From positions 6,330,501 to 6,394,500 of the forward strand of contig NZ_CP114200.1 in NCBI RefSeq assembly GCF_029392895.1: DNA of 64,000 bases, in the 5' to 3' direction. The position numbers and the translations under genes were made by a program. This DNA is from Streptomyces sp. 71268. GTDB lineage: Bacteria; Actinomycetota; Actinomycetes; Streptomycetales; Streptomycetaceae. The notes beneath the pieces are model-generated. The model was not told the origin of the DNA and ran no database searches. It was given only the letters and a program-made list of their open reading frames with translations. Of the stretch, positions 22,090 to 29,679 are shown piece by piece (the stretch's first letter is position 1; the number at the start of each line of letters is the position of its first letter).

Positions 22090-22890
22090 TCAGAGCTCCG
22101 TCACGATCACGTCCAGCGCCCAGGTGGCGCCCCGTCGCGCCGGCGGCGTGGCCTCCACGGTGTAGCCGAGTTCGCGCAGCGCCTCGACCAGTTCCCGGGG
22201 CCCGCGCGGCGCGCTGCCCGCCGTCAGCAGGTCGCGCACCATGCGGCCCTTGGTCGCCTTGTTGAAGTGGCTGACCACCGTCCGCTTCTCCACGCCGGCG
22301 ACCACCTTCGACTGCAGCACGCGCACCGTCGCCGTGCGCTCGGCGATCTCGCCCGCCGGCTTCCACGCCGTCGCGTACGCCGCCGAGCGCAGGTCGAGCA
22401 CCAGCCCCTGGCCCGCCGCCGCGGGCAGTGCCTCGCTCATCGGGCCGCGCCAGTGGGCGCCGAGCGCGCCGAGGCCCGGCAGCTTGACCCCCATCGAGCA
22501 GCGGTAGGAGGGGATGCGGTCGCCGATCCGCACGGCGCCCCACAGCCCGGAGAAGACCAGCAGCGAGCGGGCCGCGCGGCGCCGGGCCGCGGCGTCGAAG
22601 GTGGCCAGGTCGAGCGCGTCGTACAGGACGCCCGTGTAGATCTGGCCGGCCGGCCTGGTCCCGGCGGTACGCAGCTCCGCGTTCTTGGCGATCTCGCCGC
22701 GCAACCCCGCGCTGAGGCCGAGCACCTGCGCGGCCTTGTCCTCGTCGCCCCCCGTACACAACGCCACCAGCTCGTCCAGGACGGCGGACCGCGCCGCCCC
22801 GAGCTCCGGCAGCGACAGCCCCTCCAGCTTCAGGGCGGCACCCGACCCGCTGGGGGCCTTCCCCTCGGACGGCGGCAACAGTACGAGCAC
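22090..22890 (-). CDS. yaaA: YaaA family peroxide-stress protein
   Basis: A 266-residue DUF328/YaaA protein. Diagnostic blocks are LLPPSEGK at the N-terminus, LVFSGLWGAVRIGDRIPSYR in the middle (GDRIPxYR is the family hallmark), and VVSHFNKATKGR near residue 215. In E. coli YaaA limits free iron during peroxide stress and binds DNA. GTG 22890 is preferred over ATG 22905 because GAGGAG ends 7 bases before it. It lies between eda and an amino-acid permease gene, all on the minus strand but with gaps that allow separate promoters. Confidence 0.88.
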   Translation of the reverse strand: MLVLLPPSEGKAPSGSGAALKLEGLSLPELGAARSAVLDELVALCTGGDEDKAAQVLGLSAGLRGEIAKNAELRTAGTRPAGQIYTGVLYDALDLATFDAAARRRAARSLLVFSGLWGAVRIGDRIPSYRCSMGVKLPGLGALGAHWRGPMSEALPAAAGQGLVLDLRSAAYATAWKPAGEIAERTATVRVLQSKVVAGVEKRTVVSHFNKATKGRMVRDLLTAGSAPRGPRELVEALRELGYTVEATPPARRGATWALDVIVTEL

Positions 22891-23045
22891 GGTGGTTCTC
22901 CTCATCCGGACCGACGACGCGGGGGACGCGGTGTGTCGGGGCCGCGTCGGGACGCCGGGTCCGGAACGGCGACCGGCAGGCGGCCCCGCCGCAGCCTATG
23001 CCGGCCGCGCCGATGCGACGAAACCGCGCGTACCGGGCCCGGCCG

Positions 23046-24308
23046 TCAGCTCCGCCCCGCGCCGACCCAGCGGCCGCGCACCCCGTACGAGAGCGCCCCC
23101 ACCGCCAGCACGCCGACACCCACCAGGACCGAGGTCAGCGGCAGGGCGAAGGCGAGCGCGACGCAGCCGGCGAGGCCGACGACGGGCACCGCGCGGGGCG
23201 GCCGGGACTCGTCCGGGGTCAGCGTCCAGGCGCTGGCGTTGGCGATCGCGTAGTAGGCGAGCACGCCGAAGGAGGAGAAGCCGATCGCCCCGCGCAGGTC
23301 CGCCGTCGCCGCCACCACGGCCACCACCGCCCCGACCGCGATCTCCGCCCGGTACGGGGCCGCCGTACGCGCGTGCACCGCCGTCAGCGCCCCCGGCAGA
23401 TGCCGGTCGCGCGCCATGGCCAGGGTGGTACGGGAGACGCCGAGGATCAGCGCCAGCAGCGAGCCGAGCGCGGCGAGCGCCGCACCGGTCCGTACGAAGG
23501 GGGACAGCCACCCCGCGTCCGCCGCGCGCACCACGTCGGTGAGCGGCGCGCTCGCCTCGGCCAGGGCGCCCGGCCCGAGCACGGCCAGCGCGGCGGAGCC
23601 GACCGCCGCGTACACCACCAGGACGATGCCGAGCGCCAGCGGGACGGCCCGCGGGATGGTACGCGCCGGATCGCGCACCTCCTCGCCGAGGGTGGCGATC
23701 CTGGCGTACCCGGCGAACGCGAAGAACAGCAGACCCGCCGCCTGGAGCACCCCGCCCACCGTCACGTCCGGGGCCGTCGCGTCCGCCGCCCACGGGGCCC
23801 GGGTGCCCTCCGCGCCCCACGCGGCCACGCAGACGGCGGTCAGCACCAGGAGCACCGCCGCGACGATCGTCCAGGTGAGCCAGACGGCCTTGCGCACCCC
23901 GAGGCAGTTGACCACCGTCAGCGCCACGACGGCGGCGACCGCCACCGCCCGCTCGTGCTCCGGCCACGCGTAGGAGCCCACCACCAGGGCCATCGCCGCG
24001 CACGAGGCGGTCTTGCCGACCACGAAACCCCACCCGGCCAGGTGCCCCCAGAACGGACCGAGGCGCTCCCGCCCGTAGACGTAGGTGCCGCCGGAGGCCG
24101 GGTAGCGGGCGGCGAGCCGGGCCGACGAGGTGGCGTTGCAGTACGCCACGATCGCGGCCAGGCCGAGGGCGAGCAGCAGCCCGGAGCCCGCGGCGTCGGC
24201 GGCGGGCGCGAAGGCGGCGAAGACGCCGGCGCCGATCATGGCCCCGAGCCCGGTCATCACCGCGTCGAAGGTGCCCAGCTCACGGCGGAGCCCAGCGTCG
24301 GTCGTCAT
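23046..24308 (-). CDS. APC family amino acid permease
   Basis: A 420-residue transporter with about 12 transmembrane segments. The first helix contains the APC motif GLGAMIGAGVFAAFAPA (about 20-36), and the helix 6 region has FAFAGYARIATLGEEVRDPARTIPRAV, the conserved amphipathic block of the family. Proton- or sodium-coupled amino acid uptake, or exchange, is expected; the substrate cannot be read from sequence. ATG 24308 is chosen because it precedes a short cytosolic tail of usual length. It is divergent from rnpB, with about 190 bases between. Confidence 0.87.
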   Translation of the reverse strand: MTTDAGLRRELGTFDAVMTGLGAMIGAGVFAAFAPAADAAGSGLLLALGLAAIVAYCNATSSARLAARYPASGGTYVYGRERLGPFWGHLAGWGFVVGKTASCAAMALVVGSYAWPEHERAVAVAAVVALTVVNCLGVRKAVWLTWTIVAAVLLVLTAVCVAAWGAEGTRAPWAADATAPDVTVGGVLQAAGLLFFAFAGYARIATLGEEVRDPARTIPRAVPLALGIVLVVYAAVGSAALAVLGPGALAEASAPLTDVVRAADAGWLSPFVRTGAALAALGSLLALILGVSRTTLAMARDRHLPGALTAVHARTAAPYRAEIAVGAVVAVVAATADLRGAIGFSSFGVLAYYAIANASAWTLTPDESRPPRAVPVVGLAGCVALAFALPLTSVLVGVGVLAVGALSYGVRGRWVGAGRS

Positions 24309-24486
24309 ACGGCTGATTGTGTCGCCCGCCGCGCCGTGACGCCATGGCCGCCAGCTTCCGGACACTCCACGCCCCCCGCCCTGGCCACCGGCCCGGGCCC
24401 GCCCGAACCCCCTTCGGCCCAGGGCACCGGCGCCGGCCCGCCCCGCCGCGGGCCCGGCCGGCGCCGGCCGCGCGACGACCGGCGGG

Positions 24487-24492
24487 TAGCAT
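24487..24492 (+). promoter_or_regulatory. Putative -10 element of rnpB
   Basis: TAGCAT ends 8 bases before the first base of the P1 helix of RNase P RNA, the right position for a -10 hexamer giving a transcript start at about 24500. No clear -35 is seen. Confidence 0.45.
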
Positions 24493-24500
24493 GGTGGGCA

Positions 24501-24938
24501 CGACGGACGAGTCGGCTGGGCGGTCGCGTCGGGTGGCACCACATTCCTCGGAGTGCGGAGGCTACCCGCCGAGGAACGTCCGGGCTCCACACGGCAGGGT
24601 GGTGGGTAACGCCCACCCGGGGTGACCCGCGGGACAGTGCCACAGAAAACAGACCGCCGAGGGCCGTCAGGCGCTCGGTAAGGGTGAAACGGTGGTGTAA
24701 GAGACCACCAGCGTCCGGGGTGACCCGGACGGCTAGGTAAACCCCACCCGGAGCAAGGTCAAGAGGAACCGCCGACTGGCGGTTCTGCGCGAACGCCTGA
24801 GGGCTGCCCGCCCGAGTTCGCGGGTAGACCGCACGAGGTTGTCGGCAACGGCAGCCCTAGATGGATGGCCGCCTCCCCCGCGCGCCGCAAGGCCACGGGG
24901 AGACAGAACCCGGCGTATATGGCCGCACTCGTCCGTCG
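24501..24938 (+). ncRNA. rnpB: RNase P RNA component (bacterial type A)
   Basis: Catalytic RNA that removes tRNA 5' leaders, acting with the RnpA protein. The ends pair perfectly to make helix P1: CGACGGACGAGT (24501-24512) with ACTCGTCCGTCG (24927-24938). Universal core elements are present in order: GAGGAACGTCCGGGCTCC at 24571-24588, ACAGAAAACAGACCGCC from about 24642, GGTAAGGGTGAAA near 24679 and GTAAGAGACCACC after it, AGAGGAACCGCC near 24762, and ACAGAACCCGGCGTATA at 24903-24919. The length of about 438 bases fits streptomycete rnpB. It is transcribed away from the APC permease gene and ends at a strong hairpin. Confidence 0.95.
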
Positions 24939-24941
24939 CTC

Positions 24942-24983
24942 AAACGTCCCCTGACCAGCGCACGCGCTGGTCAGGGGCCGTTT
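24942..24983 (+). terminator. Intrinsic terminator after rnpB
   Basis: A 13-bp perfect stem, CCCCTGACCAGCG (24948-24960) with CGCTGGTCAGGGG (24965-24977), has a 4-base loop. It is extended across one mismatch by AAACG/CGTTT, and the + strand ends in TTT. It also lies just beyond the 3' end of the convergent cupin gene, so it may serve both. Confidence 0.85.
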
Positions 24984-25012
24984 CGGTGGGCAGCGGAGCC
25001 CCGTGGTGCCAG

Positions 25013-25477
25013 CTAGCGTGCCGGCGTGCCCGGTGCCTCCAGGCGGTACAGCTCCGGAACCGAGACCTTGATCGGTTCCTGCGTGGTCCGGGCGATGACG
25101 ACGACCGCGGGCTCGTTCGGGTCCGGGTTCTCCTCGCGGTGCGGGACGAACGGCGGGACGAGGAAGAAGTCGCCGGGGTGGCCCTCCAGGCGTACCTCCC
25201 GGGTGCCGTCGTGGTAGACGAACACGGGGTGGCCGCTGACCACGTAGATGCCCGCCTCGGAGTCGCCGTGGTGGTGGTTGTCCGTCGCGCTCAGCGGCGG
25301 GTTCTCGACCAGGCCCATCCAGAGCCGCTTCGAGCCGACCGTGCCGCCGCTGATGGCGGCGTAGCCGTCCAGTTCGCCACTTCCGACGCGGTGGACGCGA
25401 TCGTTGAGCGGGGCGTCGGGTGGGGTGTGCGCCTCGGAGGCGGGTGCGGGGGCGGCGTCTTGCGGGGGCGTCGTCAT
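25013..25477 (-). CDS. Cupin domain protein
   Basis: A 154-residue single-domain cupin. Motif 1 residues are in ATDNHHHGDSEAGIYVVSG (about 67-85) and motif 2 in PGDFFLVPPFVPHREENP, giving the usual three His and one Glu metal site. The N-terminal ~25 residues are disordered. ATG 25477 has GAGAGG upstream. The reaction is unknown; small cupins act as dioxygenases, isomerases or metabolite sensors. Its upstream region holds an imperfect palindrome CGTTGCTG/CGGCAACG at 25553-25571 that might be an operator. Confidence 0.8.
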   Translation of the reverse strand: MTTPPQDAAPAPASEAHTPPDAPLNDRVHRVGSGELDGYAAISGGTVGSKRLWMGLVENPPLSATDNHHHGDSEAGIYVVSGHPVFVYHDGTREVRLEGHPGDFFLVPPFVPHREENPDPNEPAVVVIARTTQEPIKVSVPELYRLEAPGTPAR

Positions 25478-25713
25478 GGTGCGGCCTCTCGGGTGTGGTG
25501 GTCGTCTCGGCCGGAACCAGGCTGCGACTCCCTTCCCCAAGTGAGCAATTATCGTTGCTGTTCCGGCAACGCGGGCCCGCTGGCGCGGGGCGGATGGATG
25601 CCGCGCCGGGGCGTCCGGCCAGGGGGAGACGGCGGCTGTGGAAGCCCCCCGTCGCCGTATCCGGACGTCAGTCGCGACCACGGGTCGCGTCGTGTGACGG
25701 GAGCTGGCCTTTA

Positions 25714-26644
25714 GGGCCTGTCTGATAATTGGTCTTGTGGTGGGTCGTGGAGAGCTGACGGATGCGGCGTGGGAGCGGGTAGTCCCGCTGCTGCCGGGTG
25801 TTGATGGTCGTGGTCGGCCGTGGCGGGATCATCGGCAGGTGATCAACGGGGTGTTGTGGCGGTTGCGGACCGGTGCTCCGTGGCGTGACCTGCCCGAACG
25901 CTATGGACCGTGGCAGACGGTCTATGAGCGGTTCGCTCGCTGGGAGGCGGACGGTACCTGGGCTCGCCTGCTCGAGCAGGTCCAGGTCCGTGACGACTCC
26001 ATCGGAGCCGTGGAGTGGGTGGTGTCGGTCGACTCCACGATCAACCGGGCGCATCAGCACGCCGCCGGGGCCCGCAAAAGGGGGCGGCGGCGGGGGACGA
26101 ACTGGAAGATCCGGCATATCCGTCGGCTGGCCAGGCGCTGGGCCGCTCCCGCGGCGGGCTGACCACCAAGCTCCACCTCGCCTGCGACGGCCGTGGCCTG
26201 CCCTTGGCCGTTGTCCTCACGCCCGGCAACGTCAACGACTCCACCGTCTTCGACACGGTCATGGACGCGCTGAGGGTGCCCCGGGCCAGCGCCGGGCGCC
26301 CGCGCCTTAGGCCCGATGCCGTCATCGCGGACAAGGCGTACTCCTCCCGGGCGATCCGCCAGTCCTTGCGAGGCAGAGGCATCCGGGCAGTGATCCCGGA
26401 GCGGGCGGACCAGAAGGCCAACCGCCTACGGCGAGGGAAGGCCGGCGGCAGACCGCCGGCCTTCGATCGCGAGCTTTACAAGGCCCGCAACGTGGTCGAG
26501 CGCTGCTTCAACCGCCTCAAGCAATTCCGCGCGATCGCCACCCGCTTCGACAAACTCGCCACCCGCTACAAGGCCGGCATCCACCTCGCCGCACTCATCC
26601 TCTGGCTCCGCCAACCCAACCAAGATCCTTTGTCAGACAGGCCC
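25714..26644 (+). mobile_element. Complete IS5-family insertion sequence (IS427-like)
   Basis: A 931-bp element bounded by imperfect inverted repeats of about 24 bp: 25714-25737 and 26621-26644. Their outer 12 bases, GGGCCTGTCTGA, are identical, and 19 of 24 match by eye. It is flanked by the dinucleotide TA on both sides, the duplication expected for this group. Since TA is self-complementary it could equally be counted in the ends. It encodes a two-frame DDE transposase. It landed 8 bp beyond the stop of the HhH-GPD gene without breaking a visible gene. Confidence 0.9.
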
Positions 26645-26647
26645 TAG
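25737..26647 (+). CDS. IS5-family transposase, orfA/orfB joined by -1 frameshift
   Basis: Frame A (25737-26162) encodes the N-terminal DUF4096-like domain (ELTDAAWERVVPLLP) and the first catalytic Asp at D99 (VSVDST). Frame B, open from 26015, supplies SRGGLTTKLHL, the second Asp in VIADKAYSS and the Glu in NVVERCFNRLKQF. The family sequence moves from HQHAAGARK in frame A to AAAGDELED in frame B across CAAAAGGGGGC near 26076-26086, a plausible -1 slippery run. Both halves look intact, so a fused DDE protein of about 300 residues is likely rather than a pseudogene. The stop TAG at 26645 lies outside the inverted repeat and uses the target TA. It starts with GTG inside the left end. Confidence 0.85.
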
Positions 26648-26651
26648 CCCG

Positions 26652-27260
26652 CTACGCGGCGGCTGACTGATACCGCCAGACGGCGTGTTCGAGCCCGCTT
26701 AGATCGTGTCCGAGGAGCGTGGCGGCTTCCTCGTACGCGGCGCGTAGCTGCTCGTAGCGCAGGTCGGACAGGCCGGCCTGGGTAGCGAAGGCGCGTAGGT
26801 GTACGTCGACGGCGACCTGGGAGCGTCCGACAAGGTTGCCGACGTAGTCGATGCTTTTCGCGCCCACCCCGCGCACCGTGCGCAGCAGGGCGCGGTGGTT
26901 CTGGTCGTCGAGCCAGGCGCGGAGATCGTCGCGGGTGTCGACGCCGTGGGTGGCCAGCAGGTCGGTGACGGCGTGGGCCGTCGCGACCTTCCGGGGGGAG
27001 TTGAAGTTCATGGCCACGGCGAGGTCCTCGACGGCGAGCCGCCGCTGGAAACCCTGGACCGTCGCCGCGTCCGGCCAGTTGGCCTGGAGCCGAAGCAGTC
27101 GCGGCCGGAGCGTCGCCTCGTACCGGCAGCGGGCCTGGAAGCTGACGTCGCAGATGACGGCTCCCATATGGGCCCACCCACCGGGCGCGGAGAAGGGCCC
27201 CTCGCCCAGGAGGCGTTGAATGTGGTCAGCGAGCCGCTGGGCGGGGACGAGTGGAGTCAT
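26652..27260 (-). CDS. HhH-GPD superfamily DNA glycosylase-like protein
   Basis: A 202-residue all-helical protein with an endonuclease III-like core. The helix-hairpin-helix is VRGVGAKSIDYVGNL (about 123-137), with Lys in the position used by bifunctional glycosylases. The catalytic-Asp segment is VAVDVHLRAF about 20 residues later. The C-terminal C-x6-C-x2-C-x5-C cluster of Nth and MutY is missing, so no 4Fe-4S centre is expected. Base-excision repair is the family role; the lesion recognised is unknown. ATG 27260 has no good ribosome-binding site. An IS is inserted immediately after its stop. Confidence 0.7.
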   Translation of the reverse strand: MTPLVPAQRLADHIQRLLGEGPFSAPGGWAHMGAVICDVSFQARCRYEATLRPRLLRLQANWPDAATVQGFQRRLAVEDLAVAMNFNSPRKVATAHAVTDLLATHGVDTRDDLRAWLDDQNHRALLRTVRGVGAKSIDYVGNLVGRSQVAVDVHLRAFATQAGLSDLRYEQLRAAYEEAATLLGHDLSGLEHAVWRYQSAAA

Positions 27261-27392
27261 GGGGCCATGATGTCGCTGTGAGCCGTTGACCGGGACGGAA
27301 AGCTCAGCATCTTTCGCGTAAGACCCCCGGCCCGGCGGGTCGGTGAGCCCCGAAGCGCTCACCGCCCCGCGCGGGCTCGTGGGCGGTGTTGG

Positions 27393-28154
27393 TCAGCGCG
27401 TCGTGAACCCGCCGTCGACGGCCAGCGCGGCGCCGGTCACGAAGCTGGCCTCGTCGCTGAGCAGGAACGCGGCGAACGCGGCGATCTCCTCGGGCTGCGA
27501 GATCCGGCCCAGCGGGTGCAGGGCCGCGATCTGGGCCACGGCCTCCGGGGTGGTGCCCATCGTGCCGCGGAACAGCGGGGTGTCGACGCCGCCGGTGATC
27601 AACGCGTTGACCCGTACGGCCTGTTCGGCGTTCTCCAGCGCAGCCGCCCGGGCCAGGCCGACCACGCCGTGCTTGGCCGCCACGTACGGGGCGACGCCCG
27701 GCATGCCGACGACGCCGAGGTTGGAGGCGTTGACGACGACGGAGCCGCCGCCGGCCGCGACGATCGCCGGGAGCTGGTGCTTGAGGCTGAAGAAGACGCT
27801 CGTCAGGTTGTGTTCCAACTCGGCCGACCACCGCTCGGTCGCCGTCTCCTGGAGCGGGCCGAAGGAATTGACGCCACCGGCGTTGTTGAACGCGCCGTCC
27901 AGCCGCCCGAATTCCCGTACCGCCGTTTCCACCAGGTGGGCCATGTCGGATTCCACGGTGACGTCGGTCGGTACGAAAAGGGCATTGCCGCCGTTGGCGC
28001 GGATGCCCGCCACCACCTCGTCGCCGACGTCCTTGCGGCGGGCCGCGAGCACGACCGAAGCGCCCTCGGAGGCAATGCGCTCGGCCACCGCCCTGCCGAT
28101 TCCCGAAGTGCCGCCGGTGACCACGATGACCTTGGATTCCAGTCGCGTTGACAT
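27393..28154 (-). CDS. SDR family oxidoreductase
   Basis: A 253-residue classical SDR. The glycine motif TGGTSGIG is at 13-20, NNAG at 90-93, the catalytic Ser is S144 (VNASNLG), and Y157 and K161 are in YVAAKHG. ATG 28154 is chosen over an upstream TTG because GGAAAGGAA lies at ordinary distance. NAD(P)-dependent oxidation or reduction of an unknown alcohol or ketone is expected. It sits between the HhH-GPD and PhzF-like genes, all on the minus strand, with gaps of 130 and 256 bases that argue against a tight operon. Confidence 0.85.
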   Translation of the reverse strand: MSTRLESKVIVVTGGTSGIGRAVAERIASEGASVVLAARRKDVGDEVVAGIRANGGNALFVPTDVTVESDMAHLVETAVREFGRLDGAFNNAGGVNSFGPLQETATERWSAELEHNLTSVFFSLKHQLPAIVAAGGGSVVVNASNLGVVGMPGVAPYVAAKHGVVGLARAAALENAEQAVRVNALITGGVDTPLFRGTMGTTPEAVAQIAALHPLGRISQPEEIAAFAAFLLSDEASFVTGAALAVDGGFTTR

Positions 28155-28410
28155 GACGGATATTCCTTTCCTCAATACTCTGCTGGCCGCCGAATTCGTG
28201 CGGCGAATTCGGCGTTGAGGAAAGCTTCGTTCGTGGCGTCGCGGCGTGCTGGCGGTAAACGGACAGGTAGATCGGGACCGGGGCGGACCGGCCGGGCCGG
28301 GCGGGTCGGGACCGGTGGATCGGGGCTGGCCGTGGGCGGTGGGAGCGCGGTGGTGAGCGCGGTGCCGGGCGGCGACCGCCGCCCGGCACCGGTGCCGCCC
28401 CGACGCGGGG

Positions 28411-29343
28411 TCAGGGAATCCGCGTGGCCGCCCCCGTCACCGCGATCCGTGGGTCGCCGGCGGTGATGCGGACCTCAAGGAGGCCGGGCCGGCCGAGGTC
28501 TTCGCCCTGGTGGAGGGTGAGCGTGGCCGGCGCCGTGGTGATGCCGAGGGCGCGCGTGTAGGCGCCGAAGGCCGCCGCCGCCGCGCCGGTGGCCGGGTCC
28601 TCGACCACCCCGCCGACCGGGAACGGGTCGCGCACGTGGAAGGTGGCCGACCGCGCCGTGCCGCCGGGCGCCGCCCACGCCAGTTGCAGGGTGGTCAGGT
28701 CGTGGGCGCGCATGAAGGTGGCGAGCCGGTCGAAGTCGTAGTCGAGGTCGGCCAGCCGTTCCCGGGTCGCCGCGCCGATGACCAGGTGGCGCGCGCCCGC
28801 GTACGCGATGCGCGCGGGCAGCCGCGGGTCGAGGTCGGACGCGGCCCAGCCGAGCGCCGCCAGGGCCTCGGCGAGATCGGCGGCGGAGATCTCGGAGACC
28901 TTCGGCTCGACGCTGGTGAGCGTGGCGTACGCGACGCCGTCCCGCTCGGTCACCGCCACCGGGACGGTGCCGGCCCGGGTGGCGAACAGCACCTCGCCCG
29001 GGCCGATCCGGTCCGCGAGCGCCACCGCCGCGGCCACCGTGGCGTGGCCGCAGAACGGGACCTCGGCCAGCGGGCTGAAGAAGCGCACCGTGTACGCGCG
29101 GCCTGGCTCGCCGCCGAGACCCGACGGGGGCGCGGTGAGGAACGCCGTCTCCGAATAGCCGAGTTCGGCCGCGATGGCGAGCTGCTCCGCGTCGGTCAGA
29201 CCGGTCGCGTCGAGCACCACCCCGGCCGGGTTGCCGCCCCGTGGATCGCGCGAGAAGGCCGTGTAGCGCAGCACCTCGGGTTGGCCGGCCGGTGCCGGCG
29301 TGGGCTCGGAGGGGTGGGGTTCCAGATCGTGTCGCGTCGTCAT
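28411..29343 (-). CDS. PhzF family phenazine biosynthesis/isomerase-like protein
   Basis: A 310-residue protein of the diaminopimelate-epimerase-like fold. Family landmarks are FSRDPRGGNPAGVVLD (about 30-45), the catalytic Glu in LGYSETAFL (about 64), FCGHATVAAA (about 97) and EDPATGAAAAAFGAY near the C-terminus. True PhzF isomerises DHHA in phenazine synthesis, but no other phenazine gene is nearby, so this is more likely a general isomerase of unknown substrate. ATG 29343 is preceded by GGAGGGG. A short palindrome CTGACC-A-GGTCAG (29355-29367) lies right behind it, in the leader region. Confidence 0.82.
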   Translation of the reverse strand: MTTRHDLEPHPSEPTPAPAGQPEVLRYTAFSRDPRGGNPAGVVLDATGLTDAEQLAIAAELGYSETAFLTAPPSGLGGEPGRAYTVRFFSPLAEVPFCGHATVAAAVALADRIGPGEVLFATRAGTVPVAVTERDGVAYATLTSVEPKVSEISAADLAEALAALGWAASDLDPRLPARIAYAGARHLVIGAATRERLADLDYDFDRLATFMRAHDLTTLQLAWAAPGGTARSATFHVRDPFPVGGVVEDPATGAAAAAFGAYTRALGITTAPATLTLHQGEDLGRPGLLEVRITAGDPRIAVTGAATRIP

Positions 29344-29679
29344 GGCCCCTCCAACTGACCAGGTCAGCGGCGTATTCCGGGCCGTCATCGGAGCGCCGCC
29401 CGCGCCGCGCGCCCCGAGCGGACGGCGCGTACCCCGCGACACCCCGCACGCCCCGCGCCCCGGGGTGGCTGCCTCCCGCGCCCCCGGGCGACAGTCCCCG
29501 CCCGTCCGTGACGGCCCCGCCTGCCCTGTGGCGACAAAGAGCCGTCACGGAATGCCGCAAACGCCCGTTACGGGAAGGGAACTCACGCACCCGACATGTG
29601 TGGGTCGTACACGGGTCAGCGGGCCGCCGTCCGTCACCGCTCCAATCGCCTGCGACCCACACGAGCCCAGGAGGGGCAG
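29344..29679. other. Divergent intergenic region, PhzF-like / PhoD
   Basis: No gene is supported. It contains the palindrome at 29355-29367 and must hold promoters for both flanking genes. I could not identify a convincing PHO box (11-base direct repeats) despite the phosphatase downstream. Confidence 0.4.

Noticed and set aside
24839..25714. Plus-strand open frame running through rnpB and the cupin gene
   Set aside because: It starts inside the RNase P RNA and is antisense to the cupin. It has no domain or ribosome-binding site.
25714..26644. IS element as a decayed remnant because the transposase is in two frames
   Set aside because: Both ends, the TA duplication and all three catalytic acidic residues are intact, and the two-frame layout is normal for this IS group.
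28411..29343. Phenazine biosynthesis cluster marked by the PhzF-like gene
   Set aside because: No phzA-E or phzG homologue lies nearby, and PhzF-like isomerases are widespread without phenazine synthesis.
29344..29679. PHO box before the PhoD gene
   Set aside because: I looked for 11-base direct repeats with GTTCA-type cores and found only weak, inconsistent matches.
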